Part shown: in pieces, positions 1 to 8,630 of the stretch
How the letters are laid out: the number at the start of each line of letters is the position of its first letter
Position numbering within the stretch: the stretch's first letter is position 1
Assembly (NCBI RefSeq): GCF_019443985.1
Contig: NZ_CP049303.1
Location: 434,001 to 498,000 of the forward strand
Reading direction: 5' to 3'
DNA length: 64,000 nucleotides
Source of the DNA: Liquorilactobacillus hordei DSM 19519
GTDB taxonomy: Bacteria > Bacillota > Bacilli > Lactobacillales > Lactobacillaceae
Made by a program: the position numbers and the translations under genes
The notes under the pieces: model-generated
What the model was told of the DNA's origin: nothing
Databases searched by the model: none
What the model saw: only the letters and a program-made list of their open reading frames with translations

Positions 1-104
1 TAGTGGAACATTATGTTGCTTGGTATAATAACCAGCGAATTTCACTTAAGCGTCACGGATTAACTCCAGTCGAATATCGTAAACAGTATCTAACTAATAA
101 TTAA
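1..104 (+). CDS. IS3-family transposase OrfB, C-terminal end (partial)
   Basis: The last 33 codons of an integrase-core (rve) transposase, beginning inside a Leu codon and ending at TAA 102-104. The protein tail VEHYVAWYNNQRISLKRHGL is identical to the end of OrfB of the complete IS150-like copy in this window. The WYN-NQR-H-G-TP-Y pattern is typical of the C-terminus of IS3-family DDE transposases, just after the catalytic Glu. Whether the full gene is intact cannot be seen. Confidence 0.9.
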   Translation, partial: VEHYVAWYNNQRISLKRHGLTPVEYRKQYLTNN

Positions 105-137
105 AACAAACATGTCTAACTTTTTTATGGCACTTCA
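1..137 (+). mobile_element. IS150-like (IS3 family) element, 3' end only
   Basis: The right end of an insertion sequence whose rest lies before the window. It holds the last codons of the OrfB transposase and ends in a terminal inverted repeat (reverse complement TGAAGTGCCATAAAAAAGTT) that closely matches the ends of the complete copy at 43827-45299. The base triplet after the end is CTT, the same triplet that flanks the complete copy as target duplication. The DNA directly behind it (ttttgacccagctcc) matches the right arm of the terminator hairpin of the dispersed repeat, so this copy sits inside a repeat copy. Confidence 0.85.
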
Positions 138-160
138 CTTTTGACCCAGCTCCTTATTTA
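138..160 (+). repeat. Remnant of dispersed two-hairpin repeat next to the IS end
   Basis: The sequence behind the IS end matches the right arm of the terminator hairpin seen at 43672-43700 (opposite strand). The left half is presumably on the other side of the IS, outside the window. It is short, so it is supported mainly by its identity with that copy. Confidence 0.5.
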
Positions 161-172
161 AATTAGCAACAG

Positions 173-201
173 TTGATACATTCAAAAATAAAAGATATGA
201 A
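173..201 (+). promoter_or_regulatory. Probable pepN promoter
   Basis: TTGATA, a 17-base spacer and TATGAA lie 70 bases ahead of the pepN start. A second TATAAT at 235 lacks a good -35 box. Assigned by inspection only. Confidence 0.45.
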
Positions 202-270
202 ACTTGTCTGTTTCAAGTTGATACCGTAAGGATGTATAATGATTATATTCTGATAAAGCGGGGAGAAAAT

Positions 271-2802
271 ATGACTGAAATAACACGATTTTACAATGAT
301 TTCCAACCAGCACATTATGATATTTATATTGATGTAAATCGAGAAACAAAAAGGATAAAAGGTACGGTAAAAATAACAGGGGTTGCTAAAAGTACTGATA
401 TTGCAATTCATCAAAAGAACTTGAATATTAGTTTGGTTGAGGTAAGTGGGAAGCAAAGAGAGTTTGAGCTTGATGAAGCCAATGATGCTCTCCACCTGAC
501 TGTAGATAAACTGGGTGAAGTCGAAGTCAAGATTGATTACGAGACAAAATTGACTGATTCGATGATGGGAATTTATCCGTCTTATTATGAAGTTGATGGT
601 GTCAAAAAACAGATTATTGGAACTCAGTTTGAGACAAACTTTGCACGCCAAGCATTTCCATGTATTGATGAACCAGAGGCGAAAGCAACTTTTGATTTGG
701 CTTTGAAATATGATGAGAAACCAGGAGAATTGACGCTGGCCAATATGCCTGAAAATCATGTTGAAGATGGCGTACATTATTTTGATACGACTGTTCGGAT
801 GTCAACATATCTAGTGGCATTTGCATTTGGAGATTTGCAAGCTAAGTATACTGAGACTAAAAGTGGAGTTAAGATTGGTGTTTTTGCAACAAAAGCACAT
901 AAGCCTAATGAACTAGACTTTGGTTTGGATATCGCAAAGCGTTCAATTGAATTTTATGAAGATTTCTATGAAACACCATACCCACTTCCACATTCATGGC
1001 AACTGGCCTTGCCTGATTTTTCAGCAGGAGCAATGGAAAATTGGGGCTTGGTGACTTATCGTGAAGCATACTTAACATTGGATCCTGACAACACATCATT
1101 GGATATGAAACAGCTTGTTGCAACCATAATTGCCCATGAATTGGCACATCAATGGTTTGGTGACTTAGTAACTATGAAGTGGTGGGATGACCTGTGGTTG
1201 AATGAAAGTTTTGCTAATATGATGGAATACGTGGCAATTGATGCTCTAGAGCCTGAATGGAGAATTTGGGAAACTTTCCAAGCTGCAGAAGCACCTGCTG
1301 CATTACAAAGAGATGCAACTGATGGGGTCCAGTCAGTTCATGTTCAAGTCGAAAATCCTGCTGAAATTGATGCACTTTTTGATGGAGCGATTGTTTATGC
1401 TAAGGGAGCTAGGATGCTAGTAATGGTTCGAGCATTAATTGGTGATGATGCTTTACGCGCAGGGTTAAAGAATTATTTTGAAGAACATCAATATAATAAT
1501 GCAACTGGTGCTGATTTATGGAATGCACTGGGTAAGGCATCAGGAATGGATGTATTGGCAATAATTAATTCTTGGTTAGAGCAACCAGGTTATCCTGTAG
1601 TAACAGCAAAAGTTGTAAATAATGATGTTGTTTTATCACAGCAACAATTCTTTATTGGTGAAGGACATGATGTAAAACGTCAATGGCAAATTCCACTAAG
1701 TAGTAATTACGCTGAGATTCCTACGATTATGTCGGAAAAGGAAATCACCATTGCTGGATACCAGAGTTTGCGGGAGAAAAACGGTGAGCCTTTACGTATT
1801 AATGTAGGTAATAACTCACACTTTATCGTTAAATATGATGATACGTTGTTAAGTGATATCTTAGGCGATGTTACAAAATATGATTCAATTACGCAACTGC
1901 AAATTCTTCAGGACTTACGCTTGTTAGCTGAAGGAAATCAAGTTTCATATGAAACAATCGTACCATTGCTTAGCAAGTTTGCAGATAGTAAATATGCACT
2001 AGTTAACACAGCACTGTACAGTGTAACGAAGAACTTACGGAAATTTGTAACACCACATACTACGGAAGAACAAAATTTAAAAGAGCTTTATAATAAATTA
2101 AGTGAGCATCAAATTGAACGTTTGGGTTGGAAGCAAACACCAAATGAATCAGTTGATGATCAACTAACAAGACCATATGTTGTTGGTGCAGCTATATATG
2201 GAGATAATGAACAGGCTATTGCACAAGCACATGAACTTTTTGTCGCTAATAAGGATAAATTATTAAGCTTACAGGCAGACGTTCGTGCAGCAATATTAGT
2301 AAATGAAGTTAAGAATTTTGGTAGTTCTGAACTATTTAGTCAGTTGTTGGAAGAACATCGACAATCAGCAGATGGCAGCTACAAAGCAGATATCTGTGGG
2401 GCATTAACAAGTGCCAAGGATCCAGTAATCCTTAGGGAACTTGTTGACAAATTTGAAGATGCTGAAACAATCAAACCACAAGATTTACGTGCCTGGTTTA
2501 CGGGAGTATTAGCAAATGATGAAGGTGAGCAATTAGCTTGGGATTGGATTAGAAACGAGTGGCAATGGTTGGAAGATACCGTTGGCGGTGACATGGAGTT
2601 TACAACTTTTATCACAGTAATTGCACGAATTTTACGTACAGATAAAAGGTTATCTGAATTTAAAGAGTTTTTTGAACCTAAATTGGCGGTGCCTGGATTG
2701 ACACGTGAGATTAAGATGGACATAAAAGTGATTGAAAGTCGTGTCAAACTCATTGATGAACAAAAAGATAGTGTAAATAGAGCAATTAAAGAAGCATTGT
2801 AA
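271..2802 (+). CDS. pepN: Aminopeptidase N (lysyl/alanyl aminopeptidase, M1 family)
   Basis: Cytoplasmic zinc aminopeptidase that removes N-terminal residues from peptides taken up during proteolytic growth, a key enzyme of lactic acid bacteria. The protein has 843 residues, the usual length for PepN. The substrate-binding motif GAMEN is at 253-257. The zinc site HELAH is at 289-293, with the third ligand Glu312 in NESFA, 19 residues on as the family requires. An N-terminal saddle domain precedes the catalytic domain and a helical C-terminal domain follows. There is no signal peptide. The ATG at 271 was chosen because GGGGAG lies just upstream; an in-frame ATG at 232 has no ribosome binding site. 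The gene stands alone and ends at a strong hairpin. Confidence 0.97.
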   Translation: MTEITRFYNDFQPAHYDIYIDVNRETKRIKGTVKITGVAKSTDIAIHQKNLNISLVEVSGKQREFELDEANDALHLTVDKLGEVEVKIDYETKLTDSMMGIYPSYYEVDGVKKQIIGTQFETNFARQAFPCIDEPEAKATFDLALKYDEKPGELTLANMPENHVEDGVHYFDTTVRMSTYLVAFAFGDLQAKYTETKSGVKIGVFATKAHKPNELDFGLDIAKRSIEFYEDFYETPYPLPHSWQLALPDFSAGAMENWGLVTYREAYLTLDPDNTSLDMKQLVATIIAHELAHQWFGDLVTMKWWDDLWLNESFANMMEYVAIDALEPEWRIWETFQAAEAPAALQRDATDGVQSVHVQVENPAEIDALFDGAIVYAKGARMLVMVRALIGDDALRAGLKNYFEEHQYNNATGADLWNALGKASGMDVLAIINSWLEQPGYPVVTAKVVNNDVVLSQQQFFIGEGHDVKRQWQIPLSSNYAEIPTIMSEKEITIAGYQSLREKNGEPLRINVGNNSHFIVKYDDTLLSDILGDVTKYDSITQLQILQDLRLLAEGNQVSYETIVPLLSKFADSKYALVNTALYSVTKNLRKFVTPHTTEEQNLKELYNKLSEHQIERLGWKQTPNESVDDQLTRPYVVGAAIYGDNEQAIAQAHELFVANKDKLLSLQADVRAAILVNEVKNFGSSELFSQLLEEHRQSADGSYKADICGALTSAKDPVILRELVDKFEDAETIKPQDLRAWFTGVLANDEGEQLAWDWIRNEWQWLEDTVGGDMEFTTFITVIARILRTDKRLSEFKEFFEPKLAVPGLTREIKMDIKVIESRVKLIDEQKDSVNRAIKEAL

Positions 2803-2855
2803 TATAAGTTATAAGTCGAAATTTATGTAAATTAAAAGATTTAAATAAACTAAAA

Positions 2856-2905
2856 CCGTCCTTAAAAAGTTAGATTGGTAACAAACTTTTTAAGGACGGT
2901 ATTTT
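2856..2905. terminator. Bidirectional terminator between pepN and panE-like gene
   Basis: A 16-bp perfect stem (CCGTCCTTAAAAAGTT and its complement) with a 12-base loop and a T run. It serves the two convergent genes. Confidence 0.9.
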
Positions 2906-2916
2906 TGTTCTTTATT

Positions 2917-3861
2917 TTAATGATGTCGTGTATGTTCTGCCAAATGAACTAAATGAGTCAAGAATGCATGAGTTGTTGCCTCATAACGGTATTTTCTACC
3001 TAATTCAACGATATAGCCGTTAATGTAATCAACTTCTGTTGGTCGGTTATTTGACATATCCTGGTACATCGAAGGGTAATGTAGTGGATTGGCAACTTTG
3101 GATACATAGTTAACACTGTCTAGTTCCTCTTGCCGTGAATTAATCATAGTAATATTCGCGCGTTCACAGACATCATAAGCCTCATTAATTAACTGGCGAC
3201 TTAGTTCATCAGCACTTGGATAACTTGCGAATTCTCCCATGGTAATTTCAAAAAGTGTGCACAGTGTATTAACAACAGAATTGAAAACAACTTTGGCCAT
3301 TAGTGTACCTAAGAAATTAGTAGTTAGAGTAGGATTGAATTGTGCTTTTTCAAGTTCAGCTACAATATTGTGTGTCATTTCATCTGGTTTTTCAGTATAA
3401 TTTGCTAGATTCATTGTTCCAGCTCCGCGAGCCCCAATGAAATCAACATCACCAGGTCCATTTAAAACAGTAGCAACAAGCGCCGTTCCAGCAATTAATT
3501 TTTCTGGTTTAAAATAGTTCAAGAGCTTTTCAACATGTCCCATTCCGTTCATACAAGTCAAGACATATTGTCTGTCGTTGAATTTAGGTGCCATTCGTTG
3601 AAGCAGTTTTTCAAGTTGCATTTGTTTTGCAAAAACAACCCATACATCAGGATTTCCAGTGTATTCCTCAGGATAAAACATCTTAATAGGAGTAAGATGT
3701 TTATTTTCGTGATCTCGTGATACCAAGACCCCATTTTGTTTCTTAACAGCTTCAACATTCGGTTCCCAAGTATCAACAAAGTCAACATCATTGCCCGCTT
3801 CTTGAAGTAAAACACCATAACGATAACCCATAGCGCCTGAGCCTAATACTGTAAATTTCAT
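2917..3861 (-). CDS. Ketopantoate reductase-like 2-oxoacid reductase (paralogue 1)
   Basis: NAD(P)H-dependent reductase of the ApbA/PanE family, 314 residues. The N-terminal Rossmann domain opens with GSGAMG. The C-terminal helical domain contains MAKVVFNSVVNTLCTLFE, whose Lys and Asn spacing matches the catalytic Lys region of PanE. The start ATG at 3861 follows AGGAGG; a longer frame runs back into the T-box leader and is rejected. A close paralogue lies divergently at 4623-5579. Both are controlled by T-boxes, which fits amino-acid rather than pantothenate metabolism. In Lactococcus a PanE protein reduces branched-chain keto acids to hydroxy acids, and I infer a similar role here. No other pantothenate genes are nearby, so a panD/panE symbol is not given. 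Confidence 0.85.
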   Translation of the reverse strand: MKFTVLGSGAMGYRYGVLLQEAGNDVDFVDTWEPNVEAVKKQNGVLVSRDHENKHLTPIKMFYPEEYTGNPDVWVVFAKQMQLEKLLQRMAPKFNDRQYVLTCMNGMGHVEKLLNYFKPEKLIAGTALVATVLNGPGDVDFIGARGAGTMNLANYTEKPDEMTHNIVAELEKAQFNPTLTTNFLGTLMAKVVFNSVVNTLCTLFEITMGEFASYPSADELSRQLINEAYDVCERANITMINSRQEELDSVNYVSKVANPLHYPSMYQDMSNNRPTEVDYINGYIVELGRKYRYEATTHAFLTHLVHLAEHTRHH

Positions 3862-3907
3862 GAGAATTCCTCCTAATAATGTTTTATGAGATTTTATAAT
3901 GAAAATG

Positions 3908-4185
3908 AAAAAAGACATCCAATAGACAATGTCTAAAGGACGCCTTTGCGTGGTACCACCTTTGTTCACTCACAAGTGAGTCTCTATTCGAACTAAAAAA
4001 AACAATTCGTCAGCACTATAGTGGGTGCACCCAAAGTGATTTACTATGTATTGTAATTTCAATCACTACGCTCAGAGATGATTTTTATTAATCTAGGATA
4101 CCTTCTTTCACCAATACAAGGCTCGCTAAATCCGACTGATCAATAAAGCTTCTCCTCAACACGTTATCTCATATTTCTTTAATAT
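3908..4185 (-). promoter_or_regulatory. T-box riboswitch, specifier read as ATT (Ile)
   Basis: Leader RNA of panE-like paralogue 1. On the minus strand it shows the Stem I AG-bulge motif AGCGA with a distal GTATTGGTG loop, the T-box core GGTGGTACCACG (about 3949-3960) and a terminator (GGCGTCCTTTAGAC paired with GTCTATTGGATGTC, then a T run at 3908-3913). Aligning the specifier loop with that of the second T-box (CTAGATTAAT against CTAATTTACG) places the codon at 4090-4092, ATT, isoleucine. The UGGU bulge requires discriminator base A, as tRNA-Ile has. The T-box itself is certain; the codon is my hand-folded reading. Confidence 0.9.
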
Positions 4186-4191
4186 ATGTGA

Positions 4192-4220
4192 AGTCTAATC
4201 CTTTTTTTTATTGTAGTCAA
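4192..4220 (-). promoter_or_regulatory. Promoter of T-box 1 transcript
   Basis: On the minus strand: TTGACT, 17 bases, TAGACT. The start of transcription is expected near 4185. Confidence 0.75.
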
Positions 4221-4287
4221 TAGATTTTAGAAGAAAAGTTAATGTTATATAAAATGAAATTAAAATTAGTTTTTTATTAAAAAAAGA

Positions 4288-4316
4288 TTGACATCCTAAG
4301 TTACTAAGGATAAACT
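4288..4316 (+). promoter_or_regulatory. Promoter of T-box 2 transcript
   Basis: TTGACA, 17 bases, TAAACT. It is divergent from the promoter of T-box 1 with about 70 AT-rich bases between them. Confidence 0.8.
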
Positions 4317-4322
4317 TATACC

Positions 4323-4592
4323 AATATTGATAGACTAAATTTATTCAAATGTAGATATTAGTAGTTTAGTTTTGCTTAGAGAATATGTGGTGGTGTGAAC
4401 ATATCAAAACTAATTTACGAGAGGTATGTTTGAGAGCTTGCTTTTAGAGGCGAGATGGATACTTCCATTACGAAGTTGGAATAACAGTTTTGTTATTTCC
4501 TTTGAGATGAACTTTTTAGTTCGAAAAAAGGTGGTACCGCGTTTATAAACGCCCTTAGATTGATTTCATCATCAATCTAAGGGCATTTTTTG
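4323..4592 (+). promoter_or_regulatory. T-box riboswitch, specifier read as TTT (Phe)
   Basis: Leader of panE-like paralogue 2. Stem I pairs TTAGTTTTG with CAAAACTAA, with AG bulge AGAGA and distal loop GTGGTGGTGTGAA. The core AAGGTGGTACCGCG is at 4528-4541. The terminator pairs GCCCTTAGATTGAT (4551-4564) with 4571-4584, followed by six T. The specifier aligned with T-box 1 is TTT at 4414-4416, phenylalanine; the following A is the usual stacking purine. The UGGU bulge fits an A73 tRNA such as tRNA-Phe. Codon assignment was by hand alignment. Confidence 0.9.
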
Positions 4593-4622
4593 TGTTAAAA
4601 ATAAAAAGGAGATGTTGATATT

Positions 4623-5579
4623 ATGAAGTATGGAATTATTGGTGCAGGTGCAATGGGGTATCGCTACGGGGTTATGTTGCAAGAAAACGCAGGAGTTGAA
4701 GTTGATTTCATTGATACATGGGAACCAAATGTTGAAAAAGTTCGTGAATTAGGTGGTGTTTCTGTTGCCAGAGATCATGAAAATCGGCGAGTTGTCCCAA
4801 TTAATATTTATTACCCAGAAGAATATCAAGGTCATCCCGATGTATGGATAATTTTTAAAAAACAGATGCAACTTGATGAAGAACTCGCACGCGATGCCAA
4901 GGCTGAGCTTTTTCATGATGATCAATATGTTTTTTCCGCGATGAATGGAATGGGACATTTTGAAAAAATCGCTCAATACTTTGCACCTGAGAAAATAATT
5001 TGTGGTACCGCTATGATTGCCACAAGATTGGATGGACCAGCAGATGTTGATTTCATGGGGGAAAAGGGTGCAGAAGTTATGCATCTTGCCATGTATGCCA
5101 GCAAAAGTGTTCCTAGCAATGTTACAGAATTTATAACGGATTTGAAAAAGGCATATTTAGGACCTATTGTTGTAGAAGATTATCTTGGGATGTGTATGTC
5201 GAAAGTTGTTTTCAATGCAGTGGTTAATACTTTGTGTACAATGTTCGAAGTTCAAATGGGACAGTTTATTGAGTATGAGGGTGTTCCACAAATGGCTCGT
5301 CAGTTGTTTGATGAAGCATATGATGCATGTGAAAGAGCTGGGATTTATCTAATAGAGACCAGACAAGAAGAAATTGATTCAGTTACAACTACAAGTCATG
5401 CACTCAAATATCATTATCCTTCCATGTATCAAGATTTTTCTAAGGGAAGACCTACAGAAGTAGATTACATTAATGGCTATATTGCAAAAATTGGACGTGA
5501 ACATGATTATGTTTGTCGTACCCACGAATTTGTTACACAGCAGGTTCATTTAGCTGAATTAATGAGAAAATATCACTAA
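4623..5579 (+). CDS. Ketopantoate reductase-like 2-oxoacid reductase (paralogue 2)
   Basis: A 318-residue ApbA/PanE-family reductase with N-terminal GAGAMG dinucleotide motif and the C-terminal segment MSKVVFNAVVNTLCTMFE carrying the catalytic Lys. It is clearly homologous to paralogue 1 across its whole length (shared DTWEPNVE, RDHEN, YPEEY, PTEVDYINGYI). Start ATG follows AAAAAGGAGA. It is expressed behind its own T-box, read as phenylalanine, which suggests reduction of a keto acid such as phenylpyruvate to phenyllactate. That substrate is inference; true ketopantoate reduction remains possible. Confidence 0.85.
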   Translation: MKYGIIGAGAMGYRYGVMLQENAGVEVDFIDTWEPNVEKVRELGGVSVARDHENRRVVPINIYYPEEYQGHPDVWIIFKKQMQLDEELARDAKAELFHDDQYVFSAMNGMGHFEKIAQYFAPEKIICGTAMIATRLDGPADVDFMGEKGAEVMHLAMYASKSVPSNVTEFITDLKKAYLGPIVVEDYLGMCMSKVVFNAVVNTLCTMFEVQMGQFIEYEGVPQMARQLFDEAYDACERAGIYLIETRQEEIDSVTTTSHALKYHYPSMYQDFSKGRPTEVDYINGYIAKIGREHDYVCRTHEFVTQQVHLAELMRKYH

Positions 5580-5600
5580 AAAGCATTTTACACAATCTAC

Positions 5601-5630
5601 TTGACGAGATACTAAAATGATTGATATACT
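5601..5630 (+). promoter_or_regulatory. Promoter of the small membrane protein gene
   Basis: TTGACG, 18 bases, TATACT, ending about 50 bases before the start codon at 5683. Confidence 0.55.
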
Positions 5631-5682
5631 CTAGCCTATAATCATGTTTAAATTCAAGAAGTTAAAAAAGGGGGAAATCATT

Positions 5683-5946
5683 ATGGTATTCGGACACGTT
5701 CTATTTGGAACTATCGCAGTTATTGGTGTTTTACTCTTAGAAGTAGGCTTTTATCGAGAATTTAATCGCTTAAATATGATTCAGAAGTTAGGTATCTTTT
5801 TAACTATCTTTGGATTAATTGCAACAACTGCACTAGGAGTTTTTGTAGCTGGTAACTTTCTTGCTGGTTCAGTGATTGCAGCAATTGGCGTAGTGTTGCT
5901 AGGAGTATTGGTACGACCAGTATTTGGTACTGAAAAAACAAAATAG
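5683..5946 (+). CDS. Small integral membrane protein, function unknown
   Basis: An 87-residue hydrophobic protein not recognised as a named family. Three membrane segments are apparent (about residues 2-18, 30-49 and 52-76), with a short basic loop YREFNR between the first two and a charged tail TEKTK. The ATG at 5683 is preceded by AAAAAAGGGGG; the in-frame upstream ATG at 5644 has no such site. It has its own promoter and terminator, so it is a monocistronic gene. Nothing nearby points to a partner. Confidence 0.7.
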   Translation: MVFGHVLFGTIAVIGVLLLEVGFYREFNRLNMIQKLGIFLTIFGLIATTALGVFVAGNFLAGSVIAAIGVVLLGVLVRPVFGTEKTK

Positions 5947-5979
5947 TTTAGCATGAACTAGAAAATTAATTTAATAAAT

Positions 5980-6010
5980 AGGTGCTCTCAGAAGAGAGTA
6001 CCTATTTTTA
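5980..6010 (+). terminator. Terminator after the small membrane protein gene
   Basis: AGGTGCTCTC pairs with GAGAGTACCT across an AGAA loop, one G-T pair, then ATTTTTATTTT. Confidence 0.8.
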
Positions 6011-6243
6011 TTTTATGTAGCTGATTTCAGCATCAATTTTGTCTTTGTTGACAATTGTATTATCAAGTCTTTTATGACCGGCTTTTTCCAATTGACTTAC
6101 CCTCTAAATTTAATCCTAACTGCCTAATACAGTCATAATGTAGCAAAGAAAAGTAAGAATAGTCAATTGAATAACTTGAGTGAGTACAAACATATTGAGA
6201 TTGGATCAAACTAGGGTAGATATCAAATTTTACAATAAATGAA

Positions 6244-6828
6244 TTATATTTTTGTGGTCAATGTTTCAAAATATTTTAAAATAGCATTTTTCACACTGTC
6301 ATGATATTTTCGTTCCTCCAATGATGGAAGATAACTTAAATAAAGTTTTCGTTTTAAAGTATTTGGTCCTAAATGAGCTAGATGAATTCGAGGTTTTACT
6401 GTTGTATTCCAGGACATTTCAGGAATGAAACCTATTCCAATATTTTCCGAAATCAAACCAAATAAAGTACTTAGGTCACTTGTTACAAATTCGGGTTTAA
6501 TTAGTATTTTTGATTTTTTAAAATGATCCTCAATGATTTCTCTTAATGGAGTTGGAGAGGTCATAATAATTTTTTGTTCTTTTAATTGTTCCAGTTTAAT
6601 TGTATCAAAGGAAGATAATTCAGAATTGATACTTGTCGCGACAAGTATCTCTTCAGCAAGCAGTAAGATATTTTCGTTGCCCTTAATTGGATGAGTGGAG
6701 AATTCAAAATCATAACGATCCAACCAATCACTTCCTAGGCCATGTTGTGCAAGCTGAATATCTACTTCCGGAACTAATTTTTTGATATGATGAATAATTT
6801 CCGGAATAAGTGGTGATGTACGTTGAAT
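6244..6828 (-). pseudogene. LysR-family regulator, C-terminal fragment (gene split by IS)
   Basis: The effector-binding part of a LysR-type regulator, read in one frame from IQRTSPLIPE at the IS boundary to the stop at 6244. It carries the usual pattern of this domain (ILLLAEEILVATS, IGFIPEMSW). The matching N-terminal fragment is at 8625-8891, on the other side of the IS1182-type element. Joined directly, the parts would give a protein slightly shorter than usual, so some residues may have been lost at the insertion. An internal TTG at 6723 could start a fragment, but without a DNA-binding domain. Presumed inactive. Confidence 0.85.
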
Positions 6829-6854
6829 GGGGCTGTGCCATAAGTCCCTAAGTG

Positions 6855-6902
6855 AAAGAGCTTCACCAGAGAAAGTAATGATTTTTCTGGTGAAGCTCTT
6901 TT
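6855..6902 (+). terminator. Terminator-like hairpin inside the IS left end
   Basis: AAAGAGCTTCACCAGA pairs with TCTGGTGAAGCTCTTT around a short loop, directly before the IS promoter region (ggtataat). It would stop transcripts entering from outside, a common IS safeguard. Confidence 0.75.
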
Positions 6903-6980
6903 GGTATAATTAAAAATAAAAAAGCACTGGTTGGAGCCAGTACTTTCAAAAACAATACCCCTATAGAAAGGATAATCAAA

Positions 6981-8630
6981 ATGTACAATAATTATAACAT
7001 AAATCAGACTGTACTTAGTATTAAAACTGACTGGGAGCCAAAAGAAAATCATCCTGCACGGATGATTAATCAAATAGTTGAAGACCTTAAAATTAATGAT
7101 CCTTACATCTTTGGACGACCGCGTAAGTATGATCTGCGTGTACTTTTAAAATTAATTTTGTTTGCGTACACAAAAGGTATCTTTAGTAGTCGCCGTATTA
7201 ATACCTTGGCAGAGGAGAATTTGGCAGCCCGTTGGCTGACACAAGAACAGGTTCCAGCCTACCGAACAATTTGTCGTTTTAGAATTTCAGATGAAGTTGA
7301 GAGCTTGATTAATCAATGTATTCTAAAACTAACCAAATATCTGAAACAAAACAATTTTATTGATGAAGTTACTTTTATTGACGGGACTAAAATTTTAGCT
7401 GATGCCAATAAATATAGTTTTGTTTGGCGTAAGAATACGATTCGTTTTGACAAGCTTAATCGCTCTGCGATTATAACCCTTCTGGAAGAATTAAATGACG
7501 CTAAGTTTAAGTGTCAGCTCCCAGCAGAGACAGATCTTACTTTAGAAATGCTTGATGAAATTACCTTGCGGTTAGAAAATGACTTGAAAGATTTGAATAA
7601 AAAGATTGAAAAAGAACATATCTCTCCAAACCCAGACAAGTCAAGGCGTCGAAAACTAAAATCTTTAAAACGAAAACTTAAGTTACGGCAAACTAAATTA
7701 TTAGCTCATAAAATACAAACCAGAATTTATGGTAAAAGAAATAGTTATTCAAAAACAGATCATGATGCAACTTTCATGCGTGTTAAGGAAGATCCAATGC
7801 TCAACGGACAGCTAAAACCGGCTTATAATCTACAAATCGCCACAAGTAAACAATTTGTAACTGCCTTCGGCATTTTTCAAAATCCAGGAGATACCAAAAC
7901 ATTAATTCCTTTTTTACAGCAACAAAAAGCAGCTGGAACTTTAGGTAAGTATATTGTGGCTGATGCAGGATACGGTTCAGAATCAAATTATCGATATCTC
8001 GAAGATGAATTACCTGAACATACAGCGTTAATTCCATATGGGACAATGTTAAAAGAAAATAGTCGCAAATGGAAAAGTGATGACCGTAAGGTCATGAATT
8101 GGGCGTATCATCCTAAAGACGATTATTTTATTGATCTGCAGGGAGTTAGATTTAGTTTTTATGCTTACCGTAAGCGCAAAGATAAGTACGGATTTGTACG
8201 TGAATTTAAAGAGTATCAGGCAAACAAATACGATAACGATTTTAAAATTGATCACCGAGCATTCACTAAAAACGGAAATCCTCGTAAAATAAGTATTAAT
8301 AGCGCATGGGAGTATTTCAAAGCTAAGGAACGCAAGTTGCTTTCAAATCACCAAACTGGTTCAATTTACGGACAACGTAAAATAGATGTTGAATCAGTTT
8401 TTGGTGGATTGAAGGCTTGTTTGGGTTTTAAAAAATTTTCGGTTAGAGGTCTTGAGAAGGTAAAAAGGGAAGCTGGAATTGCCTTGATGGCAATGAATAT
8501 TAGAAAATTGGTGGCGAAAGGCACCAATTATAACTGTTTTATAAACCAAAAGAAGAGATTAGTGAAAATCAAAGAACGATTTTCACTAATCTCTTCTATT
8601 TTGAAGGACTTATGGCACAGCCCCTTTTAA
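6981..8630 (+). CDS. IS1182-family DDE transposase
   Basis: A 549-residue transposase with an N-terminal DUF772-type domain (about 35-115: INDPYIFGRPRKYDLRVLLK) and a C-terminal DDE domain. Catalytic Asp candidates are in FIDGTKILADAN and VADAGYGSESNY, and the Glu in KIDVESVFGGLKA. Start ATG follows GAAAGGATAATCAAA. The stop codon TAA 8628-8630 lies outside the inverted repeat, in lysR sequence, so the last residue (Phe) and the stop are supplied by the target. It looks intact and possibly active. Confidence 0.93.
   Translation: MYNNYNINQTVLSIKTDWEPKENHPARMINQIVEDLKINDPYIFGRPRKYDLRVLLKLILFAYTKGIFSSRRINTLAEENLAARWLTQEQVPAYRTICRFRISDEVESLINQCILKLTKYLKQNNFIDEVTFIDGTKILADANKYSFVWRKNTIRFDKLNRSAIITLLEELNDAKFKCQLPAETDLTLEMLDEITLRLENDLKDLNKKIEKEHISPNPDKSRRRKLKSLKRKLKLRQTKLLAHKIQTRIYGKRNSYSKTDHDATFMRVKEDPMLNGQLKPAYNLQIATSKQFVTAFGIFQNPGDTKTLIPFLQQQKAAGTLGKYIVADAGYGSESNYRYLEDELPEHTALIPYGTMLKENSRKWKSDDRKVMNWAYHPKDDYFIDLQGVRFSFYAYRKRKDKYGFVREFKEYQANKYDNDFKIDHRAFTKNGNPRKISINSAWEYFKAKERKLLSNHQTGSIYGQRKIDVESVFGGLKACLGFKKFSVRGLEKVKREAGIALMAMNIRKLVAKGTNYNCFINQKKRLVKIKERFSLISSILKDLWHSPF
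8553..8595 (+). terminator. Hairpin inside the 3' end of the transposase gene
   Basis: AAGAGATTAGTGAAAATC pairs perfectly with its complement across seven bases. It lies within the last codons of the transposase. It may block translation or transcription entering from the right side. Confidence 0.6.

Larger units (their letters stand above)
6829..8624 (+). mobile_element. IS1182-family insertion sequence
   Basis: A 1796-bp element bounded by perfect inverted repeats GGGGCTGTGCCATAAGTCC (6829-6847) and its complement at the right end. It interrupts a lysR gene exactly between two codons (AAA and ATT). I see no target duplication longer than one base. It carries one transposase gene and a perfect hairpin near each end (6855-6902 and 8553-8595). 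Confidence 0.92.

Noticed and set aside
163..777. 204-codon frame opposite pepN
   Set aside because: Antisense shadow across the pepN start, with a biased Phe/Ile-rich product and no homology pattern.
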